The notes beneath the pieces were generated by a model. That model did not search any database and was not told the origin of the DNA. It saw only the letters and a program-made list of their open reading frames with translations. This document shows, one piece after another, positions 12,290-23,468 of a stretch of DNA of 64,000 nt (positions are counted from its first letter, which is position 1; each line of letters opens with the position of its first letter). The position numbers and the translations under genes were made by a program. Source of the stretch: Lepeophtheirus salmonis (lineage: Eukaryota > Arthropoda > Copepoda > Siphonostomatoida > Caligidae); the NCBI RefSeq assembly GCF_016086655.4, contig NC_052135.2:10692363-10756362 (forward strand), read 5' to 3'.

Positions 12290-12600
12290 TTGTATTTTTC
12301 CATGAATTAACATAAATTTATATAACCAAACAATTCTTATTAACCCTTTGGAAATGTTGCAAATTCCACTTTAAGTCGCCAAAATTAATCGTAAGAATAA
12401 AAGAACGAGAAATTGGCTGCTTTTATTGAAAGGGCTCAGAGGGGGTCAATATAAGTATCTTCAATCAAATAGATGTTCTAAACTATAAATAAAATTCTTG
12501 GGTATCTTGACTCATCCCACAAATTTGAATAATAAGGTTATAATTGACTCCAATACGTCTATGAAATATGGAACTGTTGATACTTATAACGTAAAATAAT
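12290..12600 (+). repeat. Dispersed repeat shared with 54985-55370
   Basis: Shared landmarks include TTAACCCTTTGGAAATGTTG, an AAGTCGCCAAAATTAA word, and GGGTATCTTGACTCATC. The homologous block near 55 kb lies in the non-coding left part of the 54794-59142 hAT. The right border is uncertain. Confidence 0.5.
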
Positions 12601-13105
12601 AAATACGTATTTTCGTGCAAGATTCTTTTATATAGATGTATCAGATATGTACATTATACGAATGTATTCCTATGCGTATGCATATATAATTATTCTTCTA
12701 TGTAGATCTATTTATAACAATTTAGGAGATTGGAATAACTGCGAGTCGTACGTGATTCCATGTTTTGAGAAATCATTTAAAGCTCTAGGTATGATATAGT
12801 TATGTGAAATCTTTTTATTTGTATCTATAGATGTGTACTAAGTTTATAAGAGCATGTTAACAAAGAAATTTTCAAAAACAGCTTGTGATTGGTAAAAAAA
12901 GTTAATTCCATAGGGTCGATGTAGGGGAGGCTGTATTTATTTAACTCAATGGGTTGTACAAATTTGGTGGTAGTCGGAATGGGAGCTGCAGGACACATGA
13001 AAAGTCACCTTAAGTTCACAAAACCTTTTTTTATTTTTTTTTGGTTTGTGTGAATTGTTGTTGTTGAACACGCAAAGAAATCATTCTTTATTTTTTTATT
13101 ACAGT

Positions 13106-13333
13106 TTAATATCTTGGAATTGAGTTTACTTTCTTAATATTACTAGCAGACTTAAGTGAATCTCTTGCCCTTAATTTTAAGACATTGGATGCAGTTGGTA
13201 TCATAAATGAGATAGGGGCGCTATCACAATAAATGTCAGCATATAATTTTTTTTTTGTTCCAATGTCTTTGATATAAGAAAATTTTATTTTGTTTTTATT
13301 TAGTCTCTTGGCAATAACTCTAAGAATTTTCAA
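13106..13333 (-). other. Unassigned 75-codon minus-strand frame
   Basis: The frame begins MKILRVIAKRL and ends with KSASNIKKVNSIPRY. It has mixed residue use with only part of the A/T bias. I do not recognise a family. No splice sites or neighbours support it as a gene; it could be a fossil transposon segment. Confidence 0.2.
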
Positions 13334-13928
13334 AAACTACAAAATTATTTGTCAAATTTGATATTTATAAAATTTAAAAAAAAAAAGACATTCATCACAC
13401 ACTATTCCAAAGGACAACCCTAGTCACGGCTCCCCAACAATCCTCAATGTTATTCACCATCATTCTTGAGCACACTCACACGTCGTTACTTAGTACTTAG
13501 ATGAAAAGTTGTGCCCTTATCGGTCTTGTAGTTTAAGCAGTTTCAGTTCTTAACCCACTAGAATGGGAACCAACAAAGTTGAACCAAGACTGCAATATAT
13601 TGTTTATCAGTCTCGGTTCTTGGGCTTTTGTTCCTATATAGAATATATAAAGAAAATACAATATATATTATATAAATTAAATTAGCTTTAATCAATAAGT
13701 GAATTTTCTGAGTTTTTTTATCCAATTGCAGCATTTTCCAATGACTATTTTTACGTTTCGTTTACGTTTACAGTTGTATCTGAGTTCCAAATAACTAATG
13801 GCTTCTTATGTATCTAAAAAAGCGGGTTTTAGGCACCAGACGGTGTAAATAAAAGAGGGAAGGGGTGGGGTAGATTATGATCCTAGTCCACCACTAAGCT
13901 TGTCGGAGCCTTATAATATTTCTTAACC

Positions 13929-14108
13929 CAGGGTTACCCAAACTTTACCATTTACTTTAAATTTTACCCCTCTACACTAATACATTTTTAGCTAAGGACC
14001 CCTTTATACAAATCATGTGTAGACTAAAAGCAATCCTCATCTCCATCTTTCTCCGCTTCCCCCCTTCCCCCCAAGTCTCCTCTCACTGCCTGACTTTGAA
14101 AACCATTG
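13929..14108. mobile_element. hAT-type MITE
   Basis: The left end CAGGGTTACCCAAACTTT and the right end TTTGAAAACCATTG are imperfect inverted repeats. The flanks TCTTAACC (13921-13928) and TATTAAGC (14109-14116) match at 6 of 8 positions. There is no frame. The pyrimidine-rich middle has CCCCTTCCCCCC. Confidence 0.5.
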
Positions 14109-15105
14109 TATTAAGCAAAAATAGTTTTTGAGGGCACTATGCACTCTACGTATAAGGTAGTTTGGGCCCTGTTTGTACCAAAAATTATTTCCTGGGCCCG
14201 AATTTTCCAGTAACGCCTCTTGTTTTAATTACTGTTACCAAAGTGAGTCTGTATTAAAAGGAACCGAGACCGATAAAGCTGAAACGAGTCCGATAAAGCT
14301 TAAATGAAAGAAACGAGACCGGGACTGATAGAAACACTGAATCATAACCGGGCACAACTTTACTTAGATGTTCTCTCTTCAAGAATTAAATAATTATGAT
14401 ATCAGCTTGGAAAATTTAAAAAAACAAACCCTATTCCAATTGCTACTACAAAAAGTATCGCACTCGTTGTGTCATATTTTATGTAACTCTATACATAATT
14501 ATATTATATTATCAATTTTTAATCCAAATATCCCCTAACTTATTCATACGCACCCTCTTATTTTGTTAAAAGTTTTAATAGAAGCTATTAAAGATTCCTT
14601 TGCAAAAATATGGTAATCTAATTATATTTATAACTTTAATACATTAGATGTCTAAATATGAATTTCAAAATAATAATGTTTAATATATACCTACTCATAG
14701 GTAGTTTGGTAAGAATACATATTATTAAGAATGTACAAAACAAAAACAAAAACTGTCAGTTTTACATACAAATGACAAATGCAAAAAAAGTAAAAATATT
14801 TTAAATTGTCAAAGGAGTTTTACAATTATTAGCAAGAGTAGCCGTCATTCCTACGAGTTATTAGGTGTCGACAACAGACAGAGAAACAAGCTTTGCTTTA
14901 GTAATAGTATAGATATACGTGTTGGGGTTCGGTCTGAAAATCCTAGACCGGTTTGAGACTTGGTTGATTTTTAGTGGACATTACTACATCGACCATTTAA
15001 AGCAGTGGTTCACAAATGGGGGTACGCGTACTCTTTGGGGTATGTGGAGGCACTCCATGGGGTACTTCAATTTTGAAAGAATATTTTATAAGTGGTACAT
15101 AACTC

Positions 15106-16006
15106 TAGGGCGTCCGCAGAGGAAATCTAGGTTTAGGTGGTGACATTGACAGACAATCCCCAATCTTTATTTTGGAATTGTAGTATTTCGTCAAAACTCA
15201 GAGGTCATGTGCACAATGTTAACCACACTTGGGCAACCCCAAAACAGATGTCTTGAAGTCTATAAGATGGACTTACAGTATGTGCAGTCTCTCTCTATAT
15301 ATATCTTTGACTCTCGATTTATTTGCAAAAAGGGTGGAAATAGACATTTTGTAGTTGAACCACTTTTCTTTAGAGTCCATTAAAGGGTTGCAAAATATTT
15401 TTAGTGAGTTTTTCAGTATATCGCCCGACGGTTTACAGCCTAATCGAAGGTAGTGTTTAAGCACCAAATCAGCCGGGGAACCCACAATTCGGCTTTTGAT
15501 GACGTTCTTGCAAACACTTGAAATAGCTATGGTTTCTGTAGCCATGTAGCAAGGGGCAGGGCGGCTATAAAACTTTGTATAATACGGCTTAATCAAGTAT
15601 TTTCTTCTTGTAATATGCAGGAAAGTCGTTGCTGTGGCACCTGTTGACTCCCTCCACAATATTTGAAATTTAATTTAACTTTTGTGAATAGCTATGGATT
15701 TTTAAATTTTTTTCGAAAAAATTTAATATTTAAATTTTTTTTTCGAAAAAAGGAATATTTGAATTTTTTTTCCGAAAAAGGAATATTTTACTTTTTTTCC
15801 AAAAAATTGATTTTTTTCCAAAAAGATAATAGCAATGGATTTTGAATTTGTTTTCAAAAAATGTTGAGAATAGCTACGGATTTTTGGAAAAAAATTCAAA
15901 AATTAATTTTTGTATTTTTCAAAAAAAAAAAAAAATTGATTTATTTTCAAGAAAATCCAAAAACTAAACCCCTTTCCAAATTATCATCAGAAGGCGGACG
16001 CCCCTG
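15106..16006. mobile_element. CAGGGGCG-family copy carrying about 500 bp of foreign DNA
   Basis: It starts TAGGGCGTCCGCAGAGG and ends AAGGCGGACGCCCCTG. Family A/T units fill 15655-15990. The part from about 15155 to 15655 is of different composition and holds the 15273-15659 frame. No flanking 5-bp duplication is visible. Confidence 0.5.
15273..15659 (-). other. Unassigned 128-codon minus-strand frame inside a repeat
   Basis: This is one of the longer frames outside recognised transposases. It opens MWRESTGATATTF, then runs through SRPAPCYMATETIAISSVCK to a basic C-terminus. It has four cysteines and no clear signal peptide or membrane span. Codon composition is less A/T-skewed than the surroundings. 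It sits inside the 15106-16006 repeat, so it may be captured DNA or a decayed transposon gene. I do not recognise the protein. Confidence 0.3.
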
Positions 16007-16328
16007 TTACAGAAGTTAAAAATTATTTTTACTGGTAAGAAGGTTTTTGGGTTAAATAACTATTTTACAGGTGGTACATAACTAAAAAAAGGATGAGAAT
16101 CCCTGATTTTAAGGAGTTCAGTCACTATGCAACAAAAAGAAGGTCATTCAGCAGCCACAGGCATTTATTAATGTCATTTAAGCCGTAGAACACGAATATG
16201 ACCATTAAAACTGTCAATCATTACTAGTTTGGCCTTTAAAGCCTTTTTAAGAAATCCAGTTTTTTTGGGTATAACAACAACTCATTGCATATTTTGAGAT
16301 AAAAGAACTAACAGAAAAAAATAGTCTA

Positions 16329-16445
16329 GTCTGGCTGAAAGTTTGTGTGTGTTCTTCCAGAAGATGCTACAAACTATACATAACCTCAATACGCGCCAGC
16401 AGTGTCATCTCTCGGACTTTGCACGGACTTTTCAAACGACCCTCA
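16329..16445 (-). mobile_element. Solo terminal segment of the long-TIR mariner
   Basis: The segment matches the right end of the 42351-43178 element (GTTTGTGTGTGTTCTTCC, then the terminal CAAACGACCCTCA next to TA). No partner end or transposase is present upstream. Confidence 0.6.
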
Positions 16446-16449
16446 TATA

Positions 16450-17455
16450 TCAGATATGACGTTAACATAAAAACGTGCATTTTGTTGTCTGCTTTAATTT
16501 TCTCTGTTTAATTTCCCTTTATCAATGTTTGAGACGTCGTTGACTCATTGACACCAAAAAAATTCAGAGTATTTTTTTGTCAATTGTCTATATTTATGCC
16601 TATTTTTCCATTAATCAGAGGGTCTGAACATTGATTGGTTAAATAAAAATGAACTATTATTAAACTCTGAACACTTCTCAACAATTACTATATTTAATAA
16701 TGCCCTATTGGGAAGAATTGGTCAACTTACAACTGGTTTGGGGACAATTTTATGGAATTTAATATCGTGCTGAACTCTAATTGTTGAATTTGAATGATCT
16801 CAAGATACTTAAAAGATACTGTTGGGAAAGAGAGTCGAAATAAAGTAAACAATAAACATGCATCTAAAATTTATGCATCAATTCAAGCAACTGCGACCAC
16901 AAATGATTACGGATGGCACTTTTGTAGAGTGCAAGAAAAATAAAACTATTTATTTTCTGAACAAAAATCTCATTCGTAACAATGGGACTAGTCAAAAGGT
17001 GTACACATAGTAGTAAAAAAATTAGATCTATCAGTAATTAATATTATATTTTTTTTCTCCGTTGATATGTTTTCCCTCTTAACACAAATCACTGGTTTTA
17101 AAGCTGTCAGGGGTCTATTTAAACAAAATAAAAATATGATGGTCTACGATATGTAAATGATATGCTTATTCAATCAAGGAATTGCAGAAAACGCATCATA
17201 AATTTAATTTTTGTGTTAATATTCTGCATAAGTATTAAATGAAATTATTACTTATGCTAATTTTGTTTGTGATGTGCTACATGTTATCCTTTCTTGGTAG
17301 TTGTGGCATGATAAAGCAGAAAATGGAAAAACATACATTTTCCCAGTTTCTCGACTTTTCATCAACAAACACCAGTATAAAGACCGTTTAAATCTAAGTT
17401 CAACATTTAAATGTCCCTCAAACAGATTTTAAAAACGGACTTTGTGATTTTTTGA
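16450..17455. other. Gene-free stretch
   Basis: No reading frame or repeat end could be supported here. Confidence 0.5.
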
Positions 17456-17463
17456 CCATGAAC

Positions 17464-18178
17464 TAGTGATGGGATGATTAATCGGAATCGAAAAATTGGG
17501 TGTTTTTCCATGGATCGGGAAATTAATGTTGAATTTGCGATATTTTACTATTTATTACTTTTCTAAGTTATAAAAAAAATGGCTACGTCCAAATTAAGGA
17601 ATTTTGTCTTTTTACAAGAAATAGAAATTTTTTTTTTTTTTTTTTTTTTTTTCTAATTTAATATTAGAAATTCAATATTAAATTTCAAATAATAATAATT
17701 CCAAAAGTTTAATTTTCTGTGACTAACTATGTACATTTGAAATTTTTCTCCAAGAAATTCAATATTTGATTTTATTTTTAAATTAATTGTTAGAAATTCT
17801 ATTTTTGAAATTTTTTTCTAAAACAAAAATAAGTTTTTTGAGAAAAACTTGGAACTCTTGAATACTTTCACAAAAAAAATAATTATTTTTTGTGAACAGT
17901 TGTGGATTTTTAAAAGTGTTTTCCAAAAAAATATTTTTTGAGAATAATCATAAGTTTTTGAAATTTTTTTCCAAAAAAATTGAGTTTTTGTCAATAGTTG
18001 TCAATTTTTGAAAACATTCCAACACCTCCCCCCGACCCTAAAAAAAAAAAAAAAAAAAAAAGTATATATATAATTCTGAGGGTGCCCCTGATAGTAAAGT
18101 TGTATTATTTAATCATTATTAATAATATTAAAGAATGGGAATCGGCATTGTGTTTTTTTTTTAATTGTCCCATCACAG
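17464..18178. mobile_element. hAT-type MITE, TAGTGATGGG family
   Basis: The left end TAGTGATGGGATGATTAATC and the right end AATTGTCCCATCACAG are inverted repeats. The flanks CCATGAAC (17456-17463) and CTATGAAC (18179-18186) match at 7 of 8. A CAGGGGCG-family repeat (17582-18091) is nested inside. Right-end fragments of the same family are visible at 41180-41289 and near 3290. Confidence 0.65.
17582..18091. repeat. CAGGGGCG-family copy nested in a hAT MITE
   Basis: The 5' part GGCTACGTCCAAATTAAGG is decayed, but the interior units and the 3' end CTGAGGGTGCCCCTG are clear. Confidence 0.5.
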
Positions 18179-18417
18179 CTATGAACATACCACCTTGGAT
18201 AATCGAACCCATACGATGAAATTTGAAAGCAAATGTTATGTTACAGGGGGGAAAAATGCTTGGAATACGCAGCAACAAAGAACTTAAGGTGCAGTTCAGA
18301 AAGGGTTATAAGCAGTTTTGGTTTTAAAAATAAATTTTTGTCGCTTATCCAACATTAAGAACTATTAAATGAAACATATTAATAACTTTTCATTTTGCAT
18401 TGATGATTAAATCATTA

Positions 18418-18560
18418 CTTTTTCAGTCCTACTTTTGACCTGGTTAGGTCCTTTACTTGAAGGTTCTAGAACTGTTGATGATAATAACATTATGTAAGGC
18501 TAAAGTTCTGGAACCTTCTAGTAAAGGGCCTAACCAGGTCAATAGCGGGACTCAAAAAGG
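18418..18560. repeat. Long hairpin, about 56-bp arms
   Basis: The arm GACCTGGTTAGGTCCTTTAC (from about 18437) pairs with GTAAAGGGCCTAACCAGGTC (18521-18540). Pairing extends outwards through AGTCC/GGACT and CTTTTT/AAAAAG, and inwards through GGTTCTAGAACT/AGTTCTGGAACC. The loop is about 30 bp. It could be a foldback MITE or, if transcribed, a structured RNA precursor. Confidence 0.7.
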
Positions 18561-19530
18561 ACAAATGCAAATACTGCCCATTTCTGGATACTAACAAAGA
18601 AGTCTGTAAGTACTTTAATGTTGATCTCATTTAGCCATTTCTATGGGAGGGATATAGAGTCCAATTCGGACGCTTTCTCATGGTTTAGAACGGAACCGTC
18701 GGGAAGTCAAAATGTCGGGAGGAATACATCTCAAATATTAGTTGCCATTAGACTTCCCAGTGATGAAAAAGTGTGGAATAATTAAGAATTTATTATAAGA
18801 TAAATTCACTTGACCCCCTAATATTTCTTGTTGTGCATGTACCCGTCCTTCTCTTTCATAGAGGCTTTTTAATACGTAAAATGTCTCATTAAATTTGAGC
18901 TTTTTCAAGTATGTACATTACTTTATGTATGAATAACTACTAACTAATACTACAAAGGAGTTTTTAAGTTTTGTTTTTTTTTATGTTAAGAAATTACTAT
19001 TTTAATATTCATTTATGCACATACATATATTATATACAAACATTATTTAAAAACAACATCATTTGTTAAATGGGATACTTCCTCCATGCCCATAGGTTAA
19101 ATTACATTTCTACATAAATTACTACATACACTGTTTGTGTCCTACCCATTCCTACACATTAACATCATGCTATGAACAATATACATATCAAGTACCCTTA
19201 CCTAATTTGTAGCAGTACTAAATCAGCTCACATTAGGAGACTATATACTACCTCATATAGTATCTAACCCCTTCTCCCCTGATGTGAACTTCTATTTTGG
19301 GGCTGCAGGTGCAATGAGTATCAACATACATACTCAAAAAAGGTTTTATTTATTTAAAAACAAAAACAAAACAAAAAACTAAATCGATTCCTGGTGTGTT
19401 GTACACGATTTGAAGAATAATATTAACATAATAGTAATTAATATGTATAAACATCGTACAAGAATATTCAAATCCACTAAAATAATTGCAATAACAACAC
19501 TTTAGCTTCACCATATATGTAGTTAATTAC
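18561..19530. other. Gene-free stretch
   Basis: This is A/T-rich DNA with no frame or repeat that I can place. Confidence 0.5.
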
Positions 19531-19930
19531 TAGTGTTGGGCATTGGTCTGAAAATCATAGACCGATCTGAGACTGTTGGTATGTTTATTGGACCAAACTA
19601 ATTCGATCATTGAAAGAAGTTCCGTCCGGATCGGTCTCAAAGAACAATTTATTCTAGATTGGTCACAAAGAAAACATTAGTGGGGATCATTCTTACAATA
19701 AAATTGACCAGAATGAGCCTCATTTAAAATTTGGTGCAGATTGAATCTATTGATGAATTGTTGTTAATGACGACAGTTGTGTTTTATAATTTTGAACATT
19801 GACCTACAATAACGTCATTTGAAGTTAAATGACTAGGATAAATCATATTTATACAACTTAAAAATTAGGATAGAGGAAACCAACTGTTTCCTGACAATTG
19901 TCATGACGTCACAGATAAGCCAATTTAGAA
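19531..19930. mobile_element. TAGTGTTG-type hAT, left part
   Basis: It begins TAGTGTTGGGC, followed by GGTCTGAAAATCATAGACCG. Positions 19770-19870 are the reverse complement of 3300-3400 in the full element, including AATAACGTCAT. No right end with a matching TSD is seen; the copy runs into a CAGGGGCG-family block. Confidence 0.5.
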
Positions 19931-19934
19931 GGAA

Positions 19935-20250
19935 ATTGTATTAATACATCATTAAATTTTTGGAAAAAAATTTCCAAATTGCAAGTCAAAATATTGAATA
20001 TTTTGGACAAAAAATCAAATATTAAATTGTTTTAGAGAAAAATGTCAAAAATTCATGACTATTCACAAAAAATTAAATTTTTAAAAAAATCAAAAATTTG
20101 GTTATTTGGAAAATAAATTTGAAAATTTAAAGTAATACATTTTTTGGGAAAACAAAATCAAAATTCCATAGCTATTTTCAAAAAATTTCAAATATTATTT
20201 TTTTTTACAGCCTCTCAAGCCCACCTTTTGTAGACGCACTGACCTTCCGG
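19935..20250. repeat. CAGGGGCG-family copy (reverse orientation)
   Basis: Family units run in antisense (CTATTCACAAAAAATTAAAT) and the block closes with CAGCCTCTCAAGCCCACC, then TTTGTAGACGCACTG. Confidence 0.45.
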
Positions 20251-22341
20251 CTCCTCTGCAAACTTTGTCTATGGTTGTACTATTTCATGAATATCTAATA
20301 AACAGGCAAACCCAATAATGAAATCTCTTATAATATTCAAATTGTATAATTATTTGATAATTCAAATCTATATGTTATGATGATGATGCAAATATTTATA
20401 GTAAAGCTCATAAACTATTCTATATTTGGGCAGTTTGTTGTACATAAGTGCGTGGTAATTCAAACTTTTCTAGAATTTACGAACTACGATATCCCTACGC
20501 ACATTTATTTTGTTTAGAAGTGATGAGTTAGGGCCAATATTTGAGGAAAAAATAATAATAATAATCCATTAAGAACAAAGGTTATACATTTTTTCATAAT
20601 TTGATCAGCTCCTTCCTTTAAAATAATATTTTCTTTTTAATAAAGAATGAATTAATAAGTCTCAAAATTTGCACATATATTCTCTGACTATTATTTAACA
20701 ATTAAGTAATGAAATGCTGAAAGTTATGCCTAAAAAAATATGAAAAAAACGCTTTGAATTTTTCTCTAAAGAAAATGAAATTTGATAACGCCTCCCTCAT
20801 ATCGAAATGATACTTTGAAACAAAAATTGGATTTACGAGTCTCAAAATTTGACAAAATATCCCTTTGTTATTCTTTTTATGTATCGTATAAAATAAAAAA
20901 GTATAAAATGTCCTTACACTACGTTAAAAATGTAAGGCATGCCATTTTTGAACTTGTTCCAATGAATATAGCTACTAATATTAATACTAAAAGTACTTCA
21001 TACGTAAAAAAAATATATCAATAAGGTAATATTTCGATCATCAAACGCGTTTTTTGCAAGATGAAAAGTTCAAATATATTAAATATTCATTGAGATATTA
21101 CATGTTTAAACTGGTCTAAATACCCATTTAGAACACTTCGCTCATAATGGGTTTGAAATCATGTACCTATTTTAGAGTTCCCTTCTTTAATTTTTAGAAC
21201 GCGTCTGAATCGGACCCAAAGCAACGTATCATAGATTTCTACCAATGACGTCATAATAAATTAATCGGTTATAGCTTTAGTAAGCCTAATTTAGACTTTA
21301 ACTATACATTAATTTAAAAAAATGTCGCAATACTCACGTGTTTTAATGCTACTTAATGTTTAACTTAACTAATTCAAATGTTAAACGAAGATACTGTAAA
21401 ATAATATATATGACAATTAGCGCAAACACGCTATCTTAAAGATAGCCATTGAAAAATTAAAAAGATTTTATTTATATTTAGTTTTTTTATGCTAAAGTTC
21501 TAAACAAAAGGAATCTACCATAAACTATAGATAATTAATAGGTAAATTTATATTGTAAAACCTCCTTGTCAAAAACAAACTTGCCCTACAGAAGTCAGGA
21601 GCCTCAGATACATAACTCAAAATTATTGACAACTTTTATTTTATGTCTAAAGTCTATATTTGTCTCTGTTTTTGAAGTTTGTATCATTACTTTTCCAAGC
21701 GGGACGAACGTCAGACACTCACATAAATTATTTTACTACTATGTAGGATGATGTTTTGTATAGGAAGCTTTATAAATTAGGACGTTTTCCAAACAGCGAC
21801 AAGACGTGACCGATTTTAAATCCTTTATCAACTACTGTTACTATATAGAATAACTCTATTATAAACCACAATTAAATTGTATCATATTATGAATACATTC
21901 GAATGACTTTGAATATTTCGTGGACACCTCATACATAGGTATCTTCAATTAAATGTAAAGAATAATCTTATCATTTTTCCGAGGTTATTCTTTAGTTTTT
22001 TTCTTTCTAATCTCAGCCTACAGTTACACACTTAAATGTATACATACAAACAGATATTTCGCCTTATTTAGACATCATAAAGAGTTGATGGGGTAAATTA
22101 CAGACTACAAATGGAGGATAATATTGAAATATGTTACAATTTCGTAGGTGTTTTTATTGTAAAGGTATATTTACAGACATTCATCCTACAATATAATAAG
22201 GCATTTTCTTTGTAAATGGCCAAAAAGAAATGATACTTAAACTATAGACGAGGACTTGTTTATAAATAAATGTATGTATCTAAGATTGAATCTTCTTTAT
22301 GGGTTCAGGAAAGGGTTATATGACTCTATTAAAGAATATGT
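20251..22341. other. Gene-free stretch
   Basis: Apart from the small dispersed repeat at about 21565-21700 (matching 9640-9770), I see nothing supportable. The short plus-strand frame near 20782 is A/T-rich and unassigned. Confidence 0.45.
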
Positions 22342-23468
22342 GCAGGGACGTCTGCAGGGTTTTTATATTATTATTATTTTTTTAGGTGTGGGGGGGCTTG
22401 GTGTATGGATTTTTTTTTTTTAAACCCAAAAATTTAAATTTTTTGAAAAGAATTTCAAAAGTCTATGGCTATTCACAAAAATGACATTTTTATTGAAAAA
22501 CATTTCAAAAATCCACAGCAATACACAGTAAATGTGTATTTTTTGGCAAAAAAATTCAAAAAATCTAAGCTTTATGCAGAAAACTTAATTTGTTGAAAAA
22601 AAAATTTTACTTTCAACTTTTTGTTCTGCTGCCCGAATGACGGAAAAAAATGGAAGTAAACCCCAAAAATTAAAAATTTCAAAAATCCATAAGTATTTAT
22701 AAAAAATTTAATGTTTTGGAAAAAAAAAAATTCAAAAATCCTTAGCTATTGACAGAAAATTAAATTTATTGGAAAAAGAAAATCAAAAATCTATAGTTTT
22801 TACAAAAAAGTAAATTTGTTGAAAAAAGATTTCAACTATTGAATTGTTTCCTTTGCTGTCAGAATTTGCCCGATTGACAAAAAAAAATGAAGTAAAAAGG
22901 CATAATCCTTCATCTGAGGGGACAATAGACAATTTTCAAAAAATTTAATTTTCGTTTACACGGCTGATTTTTGAAATTTCTTTCTAAAAAGAATTAATTT
23001 TGTATGATGAGTTGTAGATTTTTGAAATTTTTTTCAAAAAACGTAATCTTTTCAGAATAGCTATAAATGTTTGAAATTATTTTCCAAAAAAAATAAAAAA
23101 TCCCTAGCAATTCACAGAAAATTAAATTTGTTTAAAAAAAAATCAACTATTAAATGTTTTGCCTTGCTGCCCAAATTTCCCCGAATGACAAAAAAAGTTA
23201 AAGTAAAAATTGATTCATTTGATACTACATCCATTTTTTGCAATATCAAATTTTTTGTGAACAGTTGTAGATTTTTGAAATATTTTTCCGAAAAATCTAA
23301 TCTTTTGAGAATAGGTAAGAATGTTTGAAATTATTTTGCAAAAAAAATAATTTTTTATTAATGGCTGTGAATTTTTGAAATTTTTAGCAAAAAAATTGAT
23401 TTTTGGATATTTAAAACAAAATCACTCCAAAACAAAGCCCCCCCCTCAAAATAAAATCCTGCGCAAAT
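22342..23468. repeat. Composite CAGGGGCG-family block
   Basis: The left end CAGGGACGTCTGCAGGG and the right end AAGCCCCCCCCTCAAAATAA with AATCCTGCGCA bracket a block twice the usual size. Within it the unit GAATGACAAAAAAA with CCTTGCTGCCC recurs about three times (near 22625, 22850 and 23160). This suggests two or more fused copies or an internal duplication. Confidence 0.5.

Larger units (their letters stand above)
15003..16105. mobile_element. hAT MITE, CAGTGGTTC family, with nested insertion
   Basis: The ends CAGTGGTTCACAAATGGGGG and GGATGAGAATCCCTG are imperfect inverted repeats. The flanks ATTTAAAG (14995-15002) and ATTTTAAG (16106-16113) match at 7 of 8. The word GTGGTACATAACT occurs at both 15092 and 16072, just inside a CAGGGGCG-family insertion. 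Confidence 0.65.
14918..16125. mobile_element. TAGTGTTG-type hAT copy split by later insertions
   Basis: Positions 14918-15002 (GTGTTGGGGTTCGGTCTGAA onward) align with the start of the 19531 copy. The alignment resumes after 16113 with GGAGTTCAGTC, matching GAAGTTCCGTC in the 19531 copy. The intervening DNA is a hAT MITE (15003-16105). Only the left part of the outer element is visible. Confidence 0.55.

Noticed and set aside
14257..14338. Possible hAT right end (ACTGATAGAAACACTG)
   Set aside because: No matching left end with the same octamer was found, so the element could not be bounded.
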